In this document: piece by piece, positions 5,409 through 5,441 of the stretch
Numbering within the stretch: position 1 is the first letter of the stretch
Layout: each line of letters starts with the position of its first letter
Origin: an uncultured Loktanella sp.
GTDB taxonomy: Bacteria > Pseudomonadota > Alphaproteobacteria > Rhodobacterales > Rhodobacteraceae
NCBI GenBank assembly: GCA_913061335.1
Contig: CAJXTP010000201.1
Span: 1 to 5,441 of the forward strand
Direction of reading: 5' to 3'
Length of the DNA: 5,441 nucleotides
Notes under the pieces: model-generated
Told to the model about the DNA's origin: nothing
Seen by the model: only the letters and a program-made list of their open reading frames with translations
Databases searched by the model: none
Translations under genes and position numbers: made by a program

Positions 5409-5441
5409 TTATTTCTCTGTCACAGTAGTTGAAGGGTGCTT
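5409..5441. other. Downstream remnant with no recognisable feature
   Basis: Thirty-three bases follow the CNNM stop codon before the window ends. No terminator hairpin or further start with a ribosome site can be supported in so short a stretch. Confidence 0.6.

Overview
The window looks like the end of a draft contig from an alphaproteobacterium, most likely a marine Rhodobacterales/roseobacter-type organism. That placement is an inference. It rests on protein similarity recognised by eye, moderately high GC, tightly packed genes with 4-base stop/start overlaps, and a housekeeping neighbourhood combining aroK-aroB, xerD and a CorB-type CNNM protein. No taxonomic search was possible.

Layout: bases 1-34 are not biological. 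They match the Illumina Nextera read-2 transposase adapter, including the 19-bp Tn5 mosaic end. Genomic sequence starts at about 35, inside aroB (3-dehydroquinate synthase), which is on the minus strand and keeps only its first 227 codons. Upstream of it, in the same operon, is complete aroK (shikimate kinase); the aroK stop and aroB start share an ATGA. A divergent intergenic region of about 135 bp (1300-1434) follows. It has an 8-bp perfect inverted repeat with a 15-bp spacer and a TATAAA box, and it separates the leftward shikimate operon from a rightward gene set.

The rightward set begins with a 51-aa single-pass membrane microprotein (1435-1590). Next, after one intervening codon and in the same frame, comes a 506-aa exported, mostly helical protein of unknown function (1594-3114). 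Then xerD, a tyrosine recombinase with all six catalytic residues, starts at a GTG overlapping the previous stop (GTGA). After a 57-bp gap comes a 433-aa CNNM/CBS/CorC protein resembling CorB/YfjD (4107-5408), probably a Mg2+/divalent-cation export or homeostasis protein. The last 33 bases hold nothing recognisable.

How the genes work together: aroK and aroB supply the shikimate pathway. XerD, with a XerC partner encoded elsewhere, resolves chromosome dimers at dif. The CNNM protein acts in the inner membrane. The microprotein and the exported protein form an uncharacterised pair, translationally coupled to xerD; whether they act together is unknown. I see no defence system, mobile element, CRISPR array or RNA gene. 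The least explained biology is the microprotein/exported-protein pair, and the clearest anomaly is the sequencing adapter left in the assembly.
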